A stretch of DNA of 64,000 nucleotides from Actinacidiphila alni (GCF_900112845.1 NZ_FONG01000007.1:124001-188000), one strand, 5' to 3'; counted from the stretch's first letter, positions 17,389 to 26,075 are shown. Notes: generated by a model not told the origin, from the sequence alone. Numbers and translations: made by a program.

Positions 17389-17460
17389 GGGGTGGGGGGT
17401 GTCCCTTCTGACTGGAGTCACAGAGGTGACGCACACCCTAGAGATGACATGCATGGGACA

Positions 17461-17486
17461 GCAAGATGTCGATTGGATTTCGCAAA
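17461..17486. promoter_or_regulatory. shared LacI-type operator, copy 1
   Basis: GCAAGATGTCG (17461-17471) and GGATTTCGCAAA (17475-17486) flank a 3-bp variable spacer. The same 26-bp block occurs in reverse orientation at 18765-18790 in front of the ABC operon, with 22 of 26 bases identical; the variable spacer accounts for three of the four differences. It lies 73 bp upstream of the GH87 start and about as far from the lacI start, so a repressor here could control both directions. Confidence 0.65.
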
Positions 17487-17496
17487 ATTTGGATGG

Positions 17497-17535
17497 CTTG
17501 CAGAGATCTCGCAAATAGACCGCAAGAAACTTGCG
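17497..17535. promoter_or_regulatory. further operator half-sites in front of lacI
   Basis: CTTGC (17497-17501) and TCGCAAA (17509-17515) flank a short AT-containing core. A perfect inverted repeat CGCAAG-AAA-CTTGCG follows at 17521-17535. These reuse the GCAAG/CTTGC and TCGCAAA half-sites of the 26-bp operator. CTTGCAG-type repeats are also what I recall for the maltose regulator sites of Streptomyces. TAGAAT at 17546-17551 ends 7 bp before the lacI ATG and would give a leaderless transcript, with the last palindrome overlapping the promoter core, which fits autorepression. Confidence 0.5.
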
Positions 17536-17558
17536 CCACCTGTACTAGAATCGACGCC

Positions 17559-18584
17559 ATGACACGACGACTTGCCGAGGTGGCAAAGAAGGTCGGGGTG
17601 AGCGAGGCCACCGTCAGCCGCGTGCTGAACGGGAAGCCCGGCGTCTCCGACGGAACCCGGGCCGCGGTCCTCACCGCTCTTGACGTGCTCGGTTACGAAC
17701 GGCCCACCCAGCTGCGCGGGGAACGGGCCCGGCTCGTCGGCATGGTCATGCCCGAACTGCAGAACCCGATCTTCCCGGCCTTCGCCGAGGTGGTCGGCGG
17801 CGCGCTGGCACAGCAGGGTTTCACCCCGGTGCTGTGCACGCAGACCGCGGGGGGCGTTTCCGAGGCCGACTACGTGGAGCTGCTGCTCCAACAGCACGTC
17901 TCCGGTGTGGTGTTCTTCGGCGGGCTGTACGCCCAGGCCGAGTCGCCGCACGATCATTACGCGCGGCTGGCGGAGCGCAATCTGCCCACCGTGCTGATGA
18001 ACGCGGCGATCGACCATCTCGACTTCCCGCGCGTCAGCTGTGACGACGCGGTCGCGGTCGAGCAGGCGATGAACCACCTGATCTCGCTCGGCCACCAGCG
18101 CATCGCGCTGGTGCTCGGCCCGCCGGACCACGTGCCCTCACGGCGCAAGCTCGCCGCGGCCCGCCGGGTCGACCCGTCGGTCACCGTCGAGCACGCGCTG
18201 TTCACCCTGGAAGGCGGTCAGGCCGCGGCCAGCCGGCTGCTCGCGCGCGGCATCACCGCTTTCATCTGCGCGAGCGACCTGCTGGCGCTCGGCACCATCA
18301 GGGCGGCCCGCAGGCGACGGCTTTCCGTGCCCGAGGACGTGTCGGTAATCGGTTACGACGACTCCTCGTTGATGAACTGCACCGAGCCGCCGCTGACCAC
18401 CGTCCGGCAGCCGATCGAGGCGATGGGCCGGGCCGCGGTGGACCTGCTGGCCGGGGAGATCAGCGGCGCGTCGGTCGACCACGACGAGCTGTTCTTCGAG
18501 CCGGAACTGGTGGTACGCGGTTCCACCGGACCCGCCCCGCACGCCTCCCGGCTGCCGCACCCGGAGTCGCGCGCGAACGTCTGA
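17559..18584 (+). CDS. LacI-family repressor of the alpha-glucan locus
   Basis: A 341-residue LacI/GalR regulator. The helix-turn-helix and hinge occupy residues 3-55 (LAEVAKKVGVSEATVSRVLN). The periplasmic-binding-like sensor domain follows (about 60-330) with GMVMPELQNPIFPAF, FICASDLLALG and VIGYDDSSL. I start at the ATG at 17559 because the reading further upstream lacks a ribosome site and lies in operator DNA. It is transcribed away from the GH87 gene and is followed by a strong terminator. The likely inducer is a disaccharide or short oligosaccharide from alpha-1,3-glucan such as nigerose, inferred from the neighbouring enzymes. Confidence 0.9.
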   Translation: MTRRLAEVAKKVGVSEATVSRVLNGKPGVSDGTRAAVLTALDVLGYERPTQLRGERARLVGMVMPELQNPIFPAFAEVVGGALAQQGFTPVLCTQTAGGVSEADYVELLLQQHVSGVVFFGGLYAQAESPHDHYARLAERNLPTVLMNAAIDHLDFPRVSCDDAVAVEQAMNHLISLGHQRIALVLGPPDHVPSRRKLAAARRVDPSVTVEHALFTLEGGQAAASRLLARGITAFICASDLLALGTIRAARRRRLSVPEDVSVIGYDDSSLMNCTEPPLTTVRQPIEAMGRAAVDLLAGEISGASVDHDELFFEPELVVRGSTGPAPHASRLPHPESRANV

Positions 18585-18620
18585 GCTGACCTGCGCGAGG
18601 GTCCGGTTCCCACCGCACAC

Positions 18621-18659
18621 GGCGCCGGGGCGGGGAGTACGACTCCCCGCCCCGGCGCC
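18621..18659 (+). terminator. 18-bp stem terminator after lacI
   Basis: GGCGCCGGGGCGGGGAGT (18621-18638) pairs without mismatch with 18642-18659 around a 3-nt loop. It begins 37 bp after the lacI stop and separates lacI from the ABC operon promoter. Confidence 0.75.
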
Positions 18660-18764
18660 GTCGCGTTCGCGCCCCGGGGCGCCCCCTGACGCCCTCCGCG
18701 GGCCCGCCGGCCGGTGGAGCCACTTCCACTTACCGGCCGTTCGCCGTCGTAACCGAGTCGTGTC

Positions 18765-18790
18765 TTTGCGAAATTCGCGCGACATCTTGC
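18765..18790. promoter_or_regulatory. shared LacI-type operator, copy 2
   Basis: TTTGCGAAATTC (18765-18776) and CGACATCTTGC (18780-18790) are the inverted counterpart of the block at 17461-17486. The right end overlaps a possible -35 TTGCGG (18788-18793), which is followed after 16 bp by TACGTT (18810-18815) as -10. A repressor bound here would block the promoter of the transport operon. Confidence 0.65.
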
Positions 18791-18923
18791 GGACATCTAT
18801 CGGGTTAAGTACGTTGAGCCAACCCGAAACGGCGGCGTGCACCGGCGCCGAGCATCATGTGCCGCGGGGGTCCCAGATCGCAGTCCTACGACGCGCAGTG
18901 GTTCAGGGGAAAGGGTTTTGATC

Positions 18924-20333
18924 ATGAGCAGAATCGGCTACCGCAGACTGGTGGCAGTCGCGCTGGTCGCCGGCATCGGCCTGGCCAGTGCCGCGTGTTC
19001 CAGCGACGACAAGAAGGACGACCCGGGGACGAAGTCCTCCAGCTCCAGCTCCAGCGCCGGCACCCCCTTGGACCCGAAGACCAAGGTGTCGATCACGGTC
19101 GACTGTGAGCCGCCGACCACCAAGAAGGCCGAGCGCCAGCAGTGGATCGACGACGTCGCCGAGTTCAACAAGACGTACCCGAACGTCACGATCAACAGCA
19201 AGGACGCGTTCCCTTGCGAGGACCCGGCCAAGTTCACCGCCCAGCTCCAGGGCAGCAGCCAGGCCGACACGTTCTACACCTACATGACCGACCTCCAGCA
19301 GGTGCTGGACGCCGGCCAGGCCGAGGACATCAGCGCCTACGTCAACGACAAGACGGTGCCGAACCTCAAGGACATCGACCCCAACGTGCTCAATGTCCTC
19401 AAGGACGGCGGCAAGCTGTACGGTCTGCCCACCTCGAACTACGAAATGGGCCTGATCTACAACCGCAAGATCTTCGCGGACGCCGGTCTTGACCCGAACA
19501 AGCCGCCGACCACGTGGGACGAGGTCCGGCAGGACGCCAAGGTCATCCAGGACAAGCTCGGCAGCAAGGGCATCCACGGCTTCATCGAGAACGCCGGCGG
19601 CAACCAGGGCGGCTGGCACTTCACCTCGGAGCTGTACGGCCTCGGCGGCACGATGGTCGACGACTCCGGCAAGAAGGCCACGTTCAACGACGACAACGCC
19701 AAGACGCTGCTGACCACGCTGCACGACATGCGCTGGACGGACAACAGCATGCCCGCCACCCCGGGCAAGGAGTGGGGCGACGTCCAGAAGGCCATGGGCA
19801 CCGGCCAGGTCGGCATGTACGTCGGCGCGCCCGACGACATCCCGCTGGTCGTCCAGCAGTACAAGGCCGACTACAAGAACCTGGGCATGGCGCCGATCCC
19901 CGGCGGCAAGACCTCGCTCTTCGGCGGCAACGACTACATGTTCAAGAAGGGGTCCTCGCCGGACCAGATCAAGGCGGGCATCGCCTGGATCAACTTCAAG
20001 TTCCTCACCCCGGGCAAGGGCCAGTTCAACTACACCCGGAACAAGACGGACGGTCTGCCCGTCGGCCTGCCGGAGCCGTTCTTCTTCACCGGTGCGTCGA
20101 AGGACAAGGACAACCAGCTCAAGGCCGCCAGCGCCACCATCCCGGTCGACAACTTCAAGACCTACGTCGACACCCAGGTGCCGGTGAAGCCCGAGCCGCC
20201 GAACGCGCAGAAGATCTACACCGTGCTCGACACCGTGATGTCCGGCGTGCTCACCAACAAGGGCGCTGACATCGACAAGCTGCTCTCCACTGCCGAGTCG
20301 CAGGTCAACAGCCTGCTGGCCGCCAGTCAGTAA
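18924..20333 (+). CDS. sugar-binding lipoprotein of the ABC importer
   Basis: A 469-residue family 1 extracellular solute-binding lipoprotein. The ATG at 18924 follows an AGGGGAAAGGG ribosome site. The lipobox LASAAC places the lipidated Cys at residue 25, followed by a Lys/Ser/Asp-rich spacer. The mature fold shows the usual pattern for oligosaccharide binders: YTYMTDLQQVLDAGQAED, KLYGLPTSNYEMGLIYNR and MGTGQVGMYVGAPDDIP. It delivers the oligosaccharide to the two permeases encoded next. No ATPase gene is in the operon, so a shared MsiK-type ATPase, as is usual for streptomycete sugar importers, probably energises it. Confidence 0.9.
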   Translation: MSRIGYRRLVAVALVAGIGLASAACSSDDKKDDPGTKSSSSSSSAGTPLDPKTKVSITVDCEPPTTKKAERQQWIDDVAEFNKTYPNVTINSKDAFPCEDPAKFTAQLQGSSQADTFYTYMTDLQQVLDAGQAEDISAYVNDKTVPNLKDIDPNVLNVLKDGGKLYGLPTSNYEMGLIYNRKIFADAGLDPNKPPTTWDEVRQDAKVIQDKLGSKGIHGFIENAGGNQGGWHFTSELYGLGGTMVDDSGKKATFNDDNAKTLLTTLHDMRWTDNSMPATPGKEWGDVQKAMGTGQVGMYVGAPDDIPLVVQQYKADYKNLGMAPIPGGKTSLFGGNDYMFKKGSSPDQIKAGIAWINFKFLTPGKGQFNYTRNKTDGLPVGLPEPFFFTGASKDKDNQLKAASATIPVDNFKTYVDTQVPVKPEPPNAQKIYTVLDTVMSGVLTNKGADIDKLLSTAESQVNSLLAASQ

Positions 20334-20343
20334 CGAGCACCCC

Positions 20344-20373
20344 GCGGGGGCCGGTCCGGCGACCGGCCCCCGC
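20344..20373 (+). promoter_or_regulatory. hairpin between binding protein and permease genes
   Basis: GCGGGGGCCGGTC (20344-20356) and GACCGGCCCCCGC (20361-20373) form a perfect 13-bp stem with a 4-nt loop, 11 bp after the binding-protein stop. Such intercistronic hairpins stabilise the upstream message or partly terminate, giving more binding protein than permease. Confidence 0.65.
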
Positions 20374-20417
20374 TCAGCGGTACCGGCCCGACGCATCACT
20401 TCAGTCGAGGAGCACCC

Positions 20418-21374
20418 ATGGCGGCGACAACCGTCCCCGAGAAATCGAGTAGGCGCCACGCCGGGCGCCCCGTTGGTCAGCCCGACGGAACGCAGCACCG
20501 TTCCGGCCTGAGCCGTAAAGTACGGAGCAACATCCAGGCGTACGGTTTCCTGATCGGCGCGATCGTCTGCTTCGGGTTCTTCTCCTGGTACCCGATGGTC
20601 CGCGAATTCATCATGAGTTTCCAGCGGACCAAGCGCGGTGTCACCACCTGGGTGGGCTTCGACAATCTCAAGCAGGTCTACCACGACCCGTACTTCTGGA
20701 CGGCCTGGCGCAACACCCTGCAATTCACGGTGTACGCGCTGATCATCGGCTTCATCGTGCCGTTCTTCGTGGCGATCCTGCTCAACGAACTGCGGCACGC
20801 ACAGGCGTACCTGCGCATTCTGGTGTACCTGCCGGTGATGCTCCCGCCGGTGGCCGGCGTGCTGCTGTTCAAGTACTTCTACAACCCGGAGTACGGGCTC
20901 TTCAACCACATACTGAAGACCCTGCACCTGCCCACATCACAATGGCTGGACTCGTCGCACACGGCGATGATCTCGGTGGTGATCGCGGCCACCTGGATGA
21001 GCATGGGAAGCGCCACCCTGATCTATCTGGCGGCGCTCCAGAACATCCCCGGCGAGCTGTACGAGGCCGCCGACCTGGACGGCGCCGGCCTGTTCAGCAA
21101 GATCTGGCACGTCACGATCCCGCAGACCCGCATGGTGCTCTCGCTCATGCTGCTGCTGCAGATCGTGGCCACCATGCAGGAATTCACCAACGTCTACCTG
21201 CTGACCGGCGGAAACGGCCCGGAGAATTCCACCACGACGGTCGTGTACATGGTCTACCAGTACGCGTTCCGCTACAACAATTTCGGAAGCGCCGCGGCGC
21301 TGGGCCTTTTCCTGCTGCTGGTGCTCGCCGGATTCTCCGGTCTGTACTCGCGGCTGAGCCGGAACAGCGACTAG
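20418..21374 (+). CDS. ABC sugar permease, MalF type
   Basis: A 318-residue binding-protein-dependent permease. A basic N-terminus is followed by six predicted membrane helices (first about 40-60). The cytoplasmic EAA loop, which docks on the ATPase, reads EAADLDGAGLFSKIWHVTIP at about residues 214-233. The adjacent TSQWLDSS and LTGGNGPENSTTTV segments are typical of MalF/UgpA-like proteins. The stop is 14 bp before the next permease start. Confidence 0.9.
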   Translation: MAATTVPEKSSRRHAGRPVGQPDGTQHRSGLSRKVRSNIQAYGFLIGAIVCFGFFSWYPMVREFIMSFQRTKRGVTTWVGFDNLKQVYHDPYFWTAWRNTLQFTVYALIIGFIVPFFVAILLNELRHAQAYLRILVYLPVMLPPVAGVLLFKYFYNPEYGLFNHILKTLHLPTSQWLDSSHTAMISVVIAATWMSMGSATLIYLAALQNIPGELYEAADLDGAGLFSKIWHVTIPQTRMVLSLMLLLQIVATMQEFTNVYLLTGGNGPENSTTTVVYMVYQYAFRYNNFGSAAALGLFLLLVLAGFSGLYSRLSRNSD

Positions 21375-21388
21375 GACGGAAGACGGAC

Positions 21389-22279
21389 ATGGCAGCGTTC
21401 ACCCAGCAAAACCGGACCCTGATCTCGTCGGCCACCCTGAGCCGGCCCCGGGCCAAATTCGTCTACTGGACCGTACTGACCCTGGTCGTCGCGGTCTTCA
21501 CCCTGGTGTTCCTCGGCCCGCTCTACTGGATGGTCACCGGCGGATTCAAATCGGCACAGGAAGTCCTGGCCAATCCGCCGACGCTCTTCCCGAAGCACCC
21601 GAAAGCCAGCAACTACTCGGACGCGTGGAGCGAGCTGAAGATCGCCCGGCTGCTCTTCAACACCTTCTACTACGCGTTCGGCGCGCTGCTGTTCCAGCTC
21701 GTCTTCGACGTGGCGGCGGCGTACGCGATCTCCAAGCTCCGTCCGGTGCTGGGCAATCTGATCCTCGGCATGATGCTCGCCACGCTGATGATCCCGGCCG
21801 CCGTGCTGATCGTGCCGCAGTACATGACCGTCCTGGACATCCCGCTGCTGCACGTCAATCTCATCGGCACCCCCTGGGCGATCTGGCTGCCCACGGTCGC
21901 CAACGGCTTCAACATCTTCCTGCTCAAGCGGTTCTTCGACTCGATCCCCGAGGACCTGATGGCCGCGGCGAAGATCGACGGCGCGGGGCCGCTGCGCACC
22001 CTGTGGTCGATCGTGCTGCCGATGTCCCGCCCGATCCTCGGCGTCGTGTCGATCTTCGCGGTGGTCAACGTCTGGAAGGACTTCCTCTGGCCGATGCTGG
22101 TGGAGCCCGACCCGAAGAACCAGCCGATCAACATCGGCATCAACTCGCTCTCGCAGGGCGTACCGCAGAACGTGCTCATCGCCGCGCTCGCCATCTCCGC
22201 GGTGCCGACCCTGCTGATCTTCCTGCTCTTCCAGCGCAACATCATGTCCGGCCTGACCGCGGGCAGCCTCAAGGGCTGA
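21389..22279 (+). CDS. ABC sugar permease, MalG type
   Basis: A 296-residue permease, partner of the preceding one. The ATG at 21389 is 14 bp after the upstream stop; the longer open frame to 20942 is a shadow. Six membrane segments are visible, beginning at about residue 25 (FVYWTVLTLVVAVFTLVFLG). The EAA loop reads MAAAKIDGAGPLRTLWSIVL, with Met in place of the usual Glu at the first position, which is common in MalG-like members. The protein ends in the typical FQRNIMSGLTAGSLKG. Confidence 0.9.
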   Translation: MAAFTQQNRTLISSATLSRPRAKFVYWTVLTLVVAVFTLVFLGPLYWMVTGGFKSAQEVLANPPTLFPKHPKASNYSDAWSELKIARLLFNTFYYAFGALLFQLVFDVAAAYAISKLRPVLGNLILGMMLATLMIPAAVLIVPQYMTVLDIPLLHVNLIGTPWAIWLPTVANGFNIFLLKRFFDSIPEDLMAAAKIDGAGPLRTLWSIVLPMSRPILGVVSIFAVVNVWKDFLWPMLVEPDPKNQPINIGINSLSQGVPQNVLIAALAISAVPTLLIFLLFQRNIMSGLTAGSLKG

Positions 22280-22330
22280 CCCGACCGGTCGCCGTACCGC
22301 AAGCCTTCCCGTAACGCACCCCCAAGCACT

Positions 22331-22380
22331 CCGCCGCCGGCCCCCATGCCCACATCCCCGCCTTCCGGGGCCGGCGGCGG
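22331..22380 (+). terminator. 14-bp hairpin between permease and glucosidase genes
   Basis: CCGCCGCCGGCCCC (22331-22344) pairs exactly with GGGGCCGGCGGCGG (22367-22380) around a 22-nt loop. It stands between the last transporter gene and the GH13 gene. It could be a terminator with read-through or an RNA-stabilising element; no separate promoter for the GH13 gene is obvious. Confidence 0.5.
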
Positions 22381-22408
22381 GGTCCCACCTGCCCGAAAGG
22401 ACGTTGAC

Positions 22409-24049
22409 GTGGCAGACACCCCTCGACCCGAGGCCGACGAGAACTGGTGGCGCGGCGCGGTGATCTACCAGGTCTATCCGCGCAGCTTCGCCGACAGCAA
22501 CGGCGACGGCACCGGAGACCTCGCCGGGGTGCGTGCCCGGCTGCCCTACCTGGCCGAACTCGGCGTCGACGCCCTGTGGTTCAACCCGTGGTACCCGTCG
22601 CCGATGGCCGACGGCGGCTACGACGTGGCCGACTACCGGGACATCGACCCGGTCTTCGGCACGCTCGCCGAGGCGGAGAAGCTGATCTCCGAGGCGCTCG
22701 CGCTGGGCATCAGGACGATCATCGACATCGTGCCGAACCACATATCGGCCGCGCACCCGTGGTTCCGCGAGGCGCTGGCGGCCGGTCCCGGCTCCCCCGC
22801 GCGCGACCGCTTCTGGTTCCGCCCCGGCCGCGGCGAGAACGGTGAACTGCCGCCCAACAACTGGCCGTCGCAGTTCGGCGGCCCGGCCTGGACGCGGACC
22901 ACCGACCCCGACGGCACGCCCGGCGACTGGTTCCTGAACCTCTTCGACTCCGAGCAGCCCGACCTCAACTGGAACCACCCGGACGTCCGCGCCGAGCACG
23001 AGGACATCCTGCGGTTCTGGTTCGACCGGGGCGCCGGCGGCGTCCGGATCGACTCGGCCGCGATGGTCACCAAGGACCCGGAGCTGCCGGACCTGTCCGC
23101 CGACCCGGGCGTGCCGCACCCGTACATCGACCGGGACGACCTGCACGACATCTACCGCGGCTGGCGGCGGATCGCGGACGCGTACGACAACACCCGCATC
23201 CTGGTCGGCGAGGTGTGGCTGCCGGACGCGGTGCGCTTCGCGCACTACCTGCGGCCCGACGAGATGCACACCGCGTTCAACTTCGACTTCCTGGCCTGTC
23301 CGTGGGCGCCGGAGCAGCTGCGGACCTCCATCGACACCACGCTCGCCGCGCACAAGCCGGTGGGCGCGCCCGCCACCTGGGTGCTGTGCAACCACGACGT
23401 GACGCGTACGGTCACCCGCTACGGGCGCGCCGACACCGGTTTCGACTTCGCCACCAAAGCCTTCGGCATCCCGACCGACCTGGAGCTCGGCACCTGCCGG
23501 GCGCGGGCCGCGGCCCTGCTCACCCTGGCCCTGCCCGGCTCGGTCTACCTCTACCAGGGCGAGGAGCTGGGGCTGCCGGAGGTCGAGGACATCCCGGCGG
23601 CCAAGCTCCAGGACCCGATGTACCTGCGGTCCGGCGGCACCGATCCCGGCCGCGACGGCTGCCGGGTGCCGCTGCCGTGGTCCGGGGACGCCCCGCCGTT
23701 CGGCTTCAGCCCCGAGGGCTCGGCCGAGGCGTGGCTTCCGCAGCCGGCGGACTGGGCCGGGCGCACCGCGGAGATCCAGTCCGCGGATCCCGCGTCGATG
23801 CTGTCGCTCTACCGCGCGGGGCTGCGGATCCGCTCCGCGGAGGGCGGGCTCGGCGACGGGCCCATGACGTGGCTCCCCTCCGCCCCTGAGGTCCTCGCCT
23901 TCAGCCGCGACGGTGATTTCGTGTGCGTCGTCAACCTCGGTGCTGCTCCTGCGGAGTTGCCCGCGCACACCGAGCTGCTGCTCACCAGCGGCCCCCTGGC
24001 CGACGACGGCCGCGTCCCGTCCGACACCGCCGTCTGGCTCCGCCAGTAG
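22409..24049 (+). CDS. GH13 alpha-glucosidase
   Basis: A 546-residue cytoplasmic glycoside hydrolase family 13 enzyme of the oligo-alpha-glucosidase group. The GTG at 22409 has GAAAGGA 7 bp upstream; an earlier Met in the same frame lies inside the hairpin. The (beta/alpha)8 motifs are all present: DIVPNH (106-111), GGVRIDSAAM with nucleophile Asp215, VGEVW with acid/base Glu268, and CNHD with Asp330. There is no signal peptide. With the GH87 enzyme outside and the importer, it completes a route from polymer to glucose. The exact linkage preference (alpha-1,3, 1,4 or 1,6) cannot be read from these motifs. Confidence 0.9.
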   Translation: MADTPRPEADENWWRGAVIYQVYPRSFADSNGDGTGDLAGVRARLPYLAELGVDALWFNPWYPSPMADGGYDVADYRDIDPVFGTLAEAEKLISEALALGIRTIIDIVPNHISAAHPWFREALAAGPGSPARDRFWFRPGRGENGELPPNNWPSQFGGPAWTRTTDPDGTPGDWFLNLFDSEQPDLNWNHPDVRAEHEDILRFWFDRGAGGVRIDSAAMVTKDPELPDLSADPGVPHPYIDRDDLHDIYRGWRRIADAYDNTRILVGEVWLPDAVRFAHYLRPDEMHTAFNFDFLACPWAPEQLRTSIDTTLAAHKPVGAPATWVLCNHDVTRTVTRYGRADTGFDFATKAFGIPTDLELGTCRARAAALLTLALPGSVYLYQGEELGLPEVEDIPAAKLQDPMYLRSGGTDPGRDGCRVPLPWSGDAPPFGFSPEGSAEAWLPQPADWAGRTAEIQSADPASMLSLYRAGLRIRSAEGGLGDGPMTWLPSAPEVLAFSRDGDFVCVVNLGAAPAELPAHTELLLTSGPLADDGRVPSDTAVWLRQ

Positions 24050-24056
24050 TACGGGA

Positions 24057-24262
24057 AAAGGGTGCCCCAGTAGGGGCGCGGGGACGCGGCGCTGCGCTGG
24101 CGGAAAAGGGTGCCCCATCAGGGGCGCGGGGAACTGCGCGACCAGCCCCCACCGGCCGGTGGTCGCGAAACAACAGCGTCGGCCCCGCTGGGGGCGGTGT
24201 GTAAGCCGCACCACCGCGGTGGCCGAGCGCGCAGTTCCCCGCGCCCCTGATGGGGCACCCTT
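24057..24262. repeat. structured intergenic repeat, family I, copy A
   Basis: A 35-bp perfect inverted repeat (24106-24140 with 24228-24262) encloses 87 bp. The arm core is GGGGCGCGGGGAACTGCGCG. Inside are three hairpins: CCACCGGCCGGTGG, GCCCC-GCT-GGGGC and CCACCGCGGTGG (24211-24222). A partial unit with GGGGACG in place of GGGGAAC precedes it by 48 bp (from about 24057). It starts 8 bp after the GH13 stop and may terminate that operon. Other copies are at 30707, 40941 and 52828. Confidence 0.8.
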
Positions 24263-24308
24263 CTCCCGGAGGTGACCGGGGTGACAGACATCGCGTCGTA
24301 TTGACGAT

Positions 24309-24314
24309 TATGAT
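24309..24314 (+). promoter_or_regulatory. -10 element of a leaderless nadE promoter
   Basis: TATGAT ends 6 bp before the GTG start of nadE and no ribosome site precedes that GTG, which is the usual geometry of a leaderless transcript. A convincing -35 at 17-18 bp is not visible. Confidence 0.5.
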
Positions 24315-24320
24315 GAGGCC

Positions 24321-26075
24321 GTGCCTCAACTACGTGTCGCCCTGAATCAGATCGACAGCCGCGTCGGCGACATCGCCGGCAACGCCGAGACCGTCCTGCG
24401 CAGGACCCATGACGCAGCCCAGCGCGGAGCGCACCTGGTGGCGTTCCCCGAGATGATGCTGACCGGATATCCGGTCGAAGACCTCGCGCTGCGGTCGTCC
24501 TTCGTGGACGCGAGCCGCTCCGCGCTGGTGGAGCTGGCCAAGCGCCTCGCCGAGGAGGGCCTCGGCGAGCTGCCGGTGGTCGTGGGCTACCTGGGCCGCA
24601 GCGAGAACGCGCGCCCTCGCTACGGCCAGCCGGCCGGCGCCCCGCAGAACTGCGCGGCGGTGCTGCACCGCGGCGAGGTGGCGCTGCGCTTCGCCAAGCA
24701 CCACCTGCCCAACTACGGCGTCTTCGACGAATTCCGCTACTTCGTGCCCGGCGACACCATGCCGGTGATCCGGGTGCGCGGCGTGGACGTGGCACTGGCC
24801 ATCTGCGAGGACCTGTGGCAGGACGGCGGCCGGGTGCCCGCCGCCCGCGCGGCCGGCGCCGGCCTGCTGCTGTCGGTCAACGCCTCGCCGTACGAGCGCG
24901 ACAAGGACGACACCCGGCTGGAGCTGGTCCGCAAGCGCGCCCGGGAGGCCGGCTGCACGCTGGCGTACCTGGCGATGGTCGGCGGCCAGGACGAGCTGGT
25001 CTTCGACGGCGACACCATCGTCGTGGACCGGGACGGCGAGGTGATCGCGCGGGCGCCGCAGTTCGCCGAGGAGACCGTCCTGCTCGACCTGGACCTGCCG
25101 GCCGCGCCGGACGGGGCGCCGTCCGGCGAGGTGGCCGACGGCCTGGAGATCCGCCATGTGACGCTGTCGGCCGAGCCGGTCGCCGCGTATCGCGCCGAGC
25201 ACACCGGCGGCGAGGCCGAGCGGCTGAGCGACGACGCCGAGGTCTACGGGGCCCTGGTCACCGGCCTGCGCGCGTATGTGGAGAAGAACGGTTTCCGCTC
25301 GGTGCTGATCGGCCTGTCCGGCGGTATCGACTCGGCGCTGGTCGCCGCGATCGCCTGCGACGCGATCGGCGCCGGCAACGTCCACGGCGTCTCGATGCCG
25401 TCCGCGTACTCCTCGGACCACTCGAAGGGCGACGCGGCGGAACTGGCCCGCAGGACCGGCCTCAACTTCCGTACGGTGTCGATCGCCCCGATGTTCGACG
25501 CGTACATGGCGTCGCTGTCGCTGACCGGCCTGGCCGAGGAGAACCTCCAGTCGCGGCTGCGCGGTGTGACGCTGATGGGGATCTCCAACCAGGAGGGCCA
25601 CATCGTGCTCGCGCCGGGCAACAAGAGCGAGCTGGCGGTCGGTTACTCCACGCTGTACGGCGACTCGGTGGGCGCGTACGGCCCGATCAAGGACGTCTAC
25701 AAGACGACCGTCTTCCGGCTGGCCCGCTGGCGCAACGCCGACGCCGCCGCGCGCGGCGAGACCCCGCCGATCCCGGAGAACTCGATCAGCAAGCCGCCGA
25801 GCGCGGAGCTGCGCCCCGGGCAGGTCGACACCGACTCGCTGCCGGACTACGACGTGCTGGACCGGGTGCTCGAGCTGTACGTGGACCGCGACCAGGGCCG
25901 CGAGGCGATCATCGCGGCAGGCTTCGACCCGGAGCTGGTCACCCGGATCCTGAAGCTCACCGACACCGCCGAGTACAAGCGGCGGCAGTATCCGCCGGGC
26001 ACCAAGATCTCCGCGAAGGGCTTCGGCAAGGACCGCAGGCTGCCGATCACCAACGCCTGGCGGGAAGGCTCGTAA
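24321..26075 (+). CDS. nadE: glutamine-dependent NAD+ synthetase
   Basis: A 584-residue two-domain enzyme that makes NAD+ from deamido-NAD+, ATP and glutamine. The N-terminal nitrilase-type glutaminase domain (1-270) has the catalytic triad Glu44 (AFPEMM), Lys126 (RFAKHHLPNY) and Cys162 (AICEDLW). The synthetase domain (about 300-584) shows the PP-loop SGGIDSALVA and the later KSELAVGYSTLYGD. Length and order are usual for actinobacterial NadE. The GTG start at 24321 fits a leaderless promoter. It stands alone between repeat copy A and a convergent gene. Confidence 0.95.
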   Translation: MPQLRVALNQIDSRVGDIAGNAETVLRRTHDAAQRGAHLVAFPEMMLTGYPVEDLALRSSFVDASRSALVELAKRLAEEGLGELPVVVGYLGRSENARPRYGQPAGAPQNCAAVLHRGEVALRFAKHHLPNYGVFDEFRYFVPGDTMPVIRVRGVDVALAICEDLWQDGGRVPAARAAGAGLLLSVNASPYERDKDDTRLELVRKRAREAGCTLAYLAMVGGQDELVFDGDTIVVDRDGEVIARAPQFAEETVLLDLDLPAAPDGAPSGEVADGLEIRHVTLSAEPVAAYRAEHTGGEAERLSDDAEVYGALVTGLRAYVEKNGFRSVLIGLSGGIDSALVAAIACDAIGAGNVHGVSMPSAYSSDHSKGDAAELARRTGLNFRTVSIAPMFDAYMASLSLTGLAEENLQSRLRGVTLMGISNQEGHIVLAPGNKSELAVGYSTLYGDSVGAYGPIKDVYKTTVFRLARWRNADAAARGETPPIPENSISKPPSAELRPGQVDTDSLPDYDVLDRVLELYVDRDQGREAIIAAGFDPELVTRILKLTDTAEYKRRQYPPGTKISAKGFGKDRRLPITNAWREGS

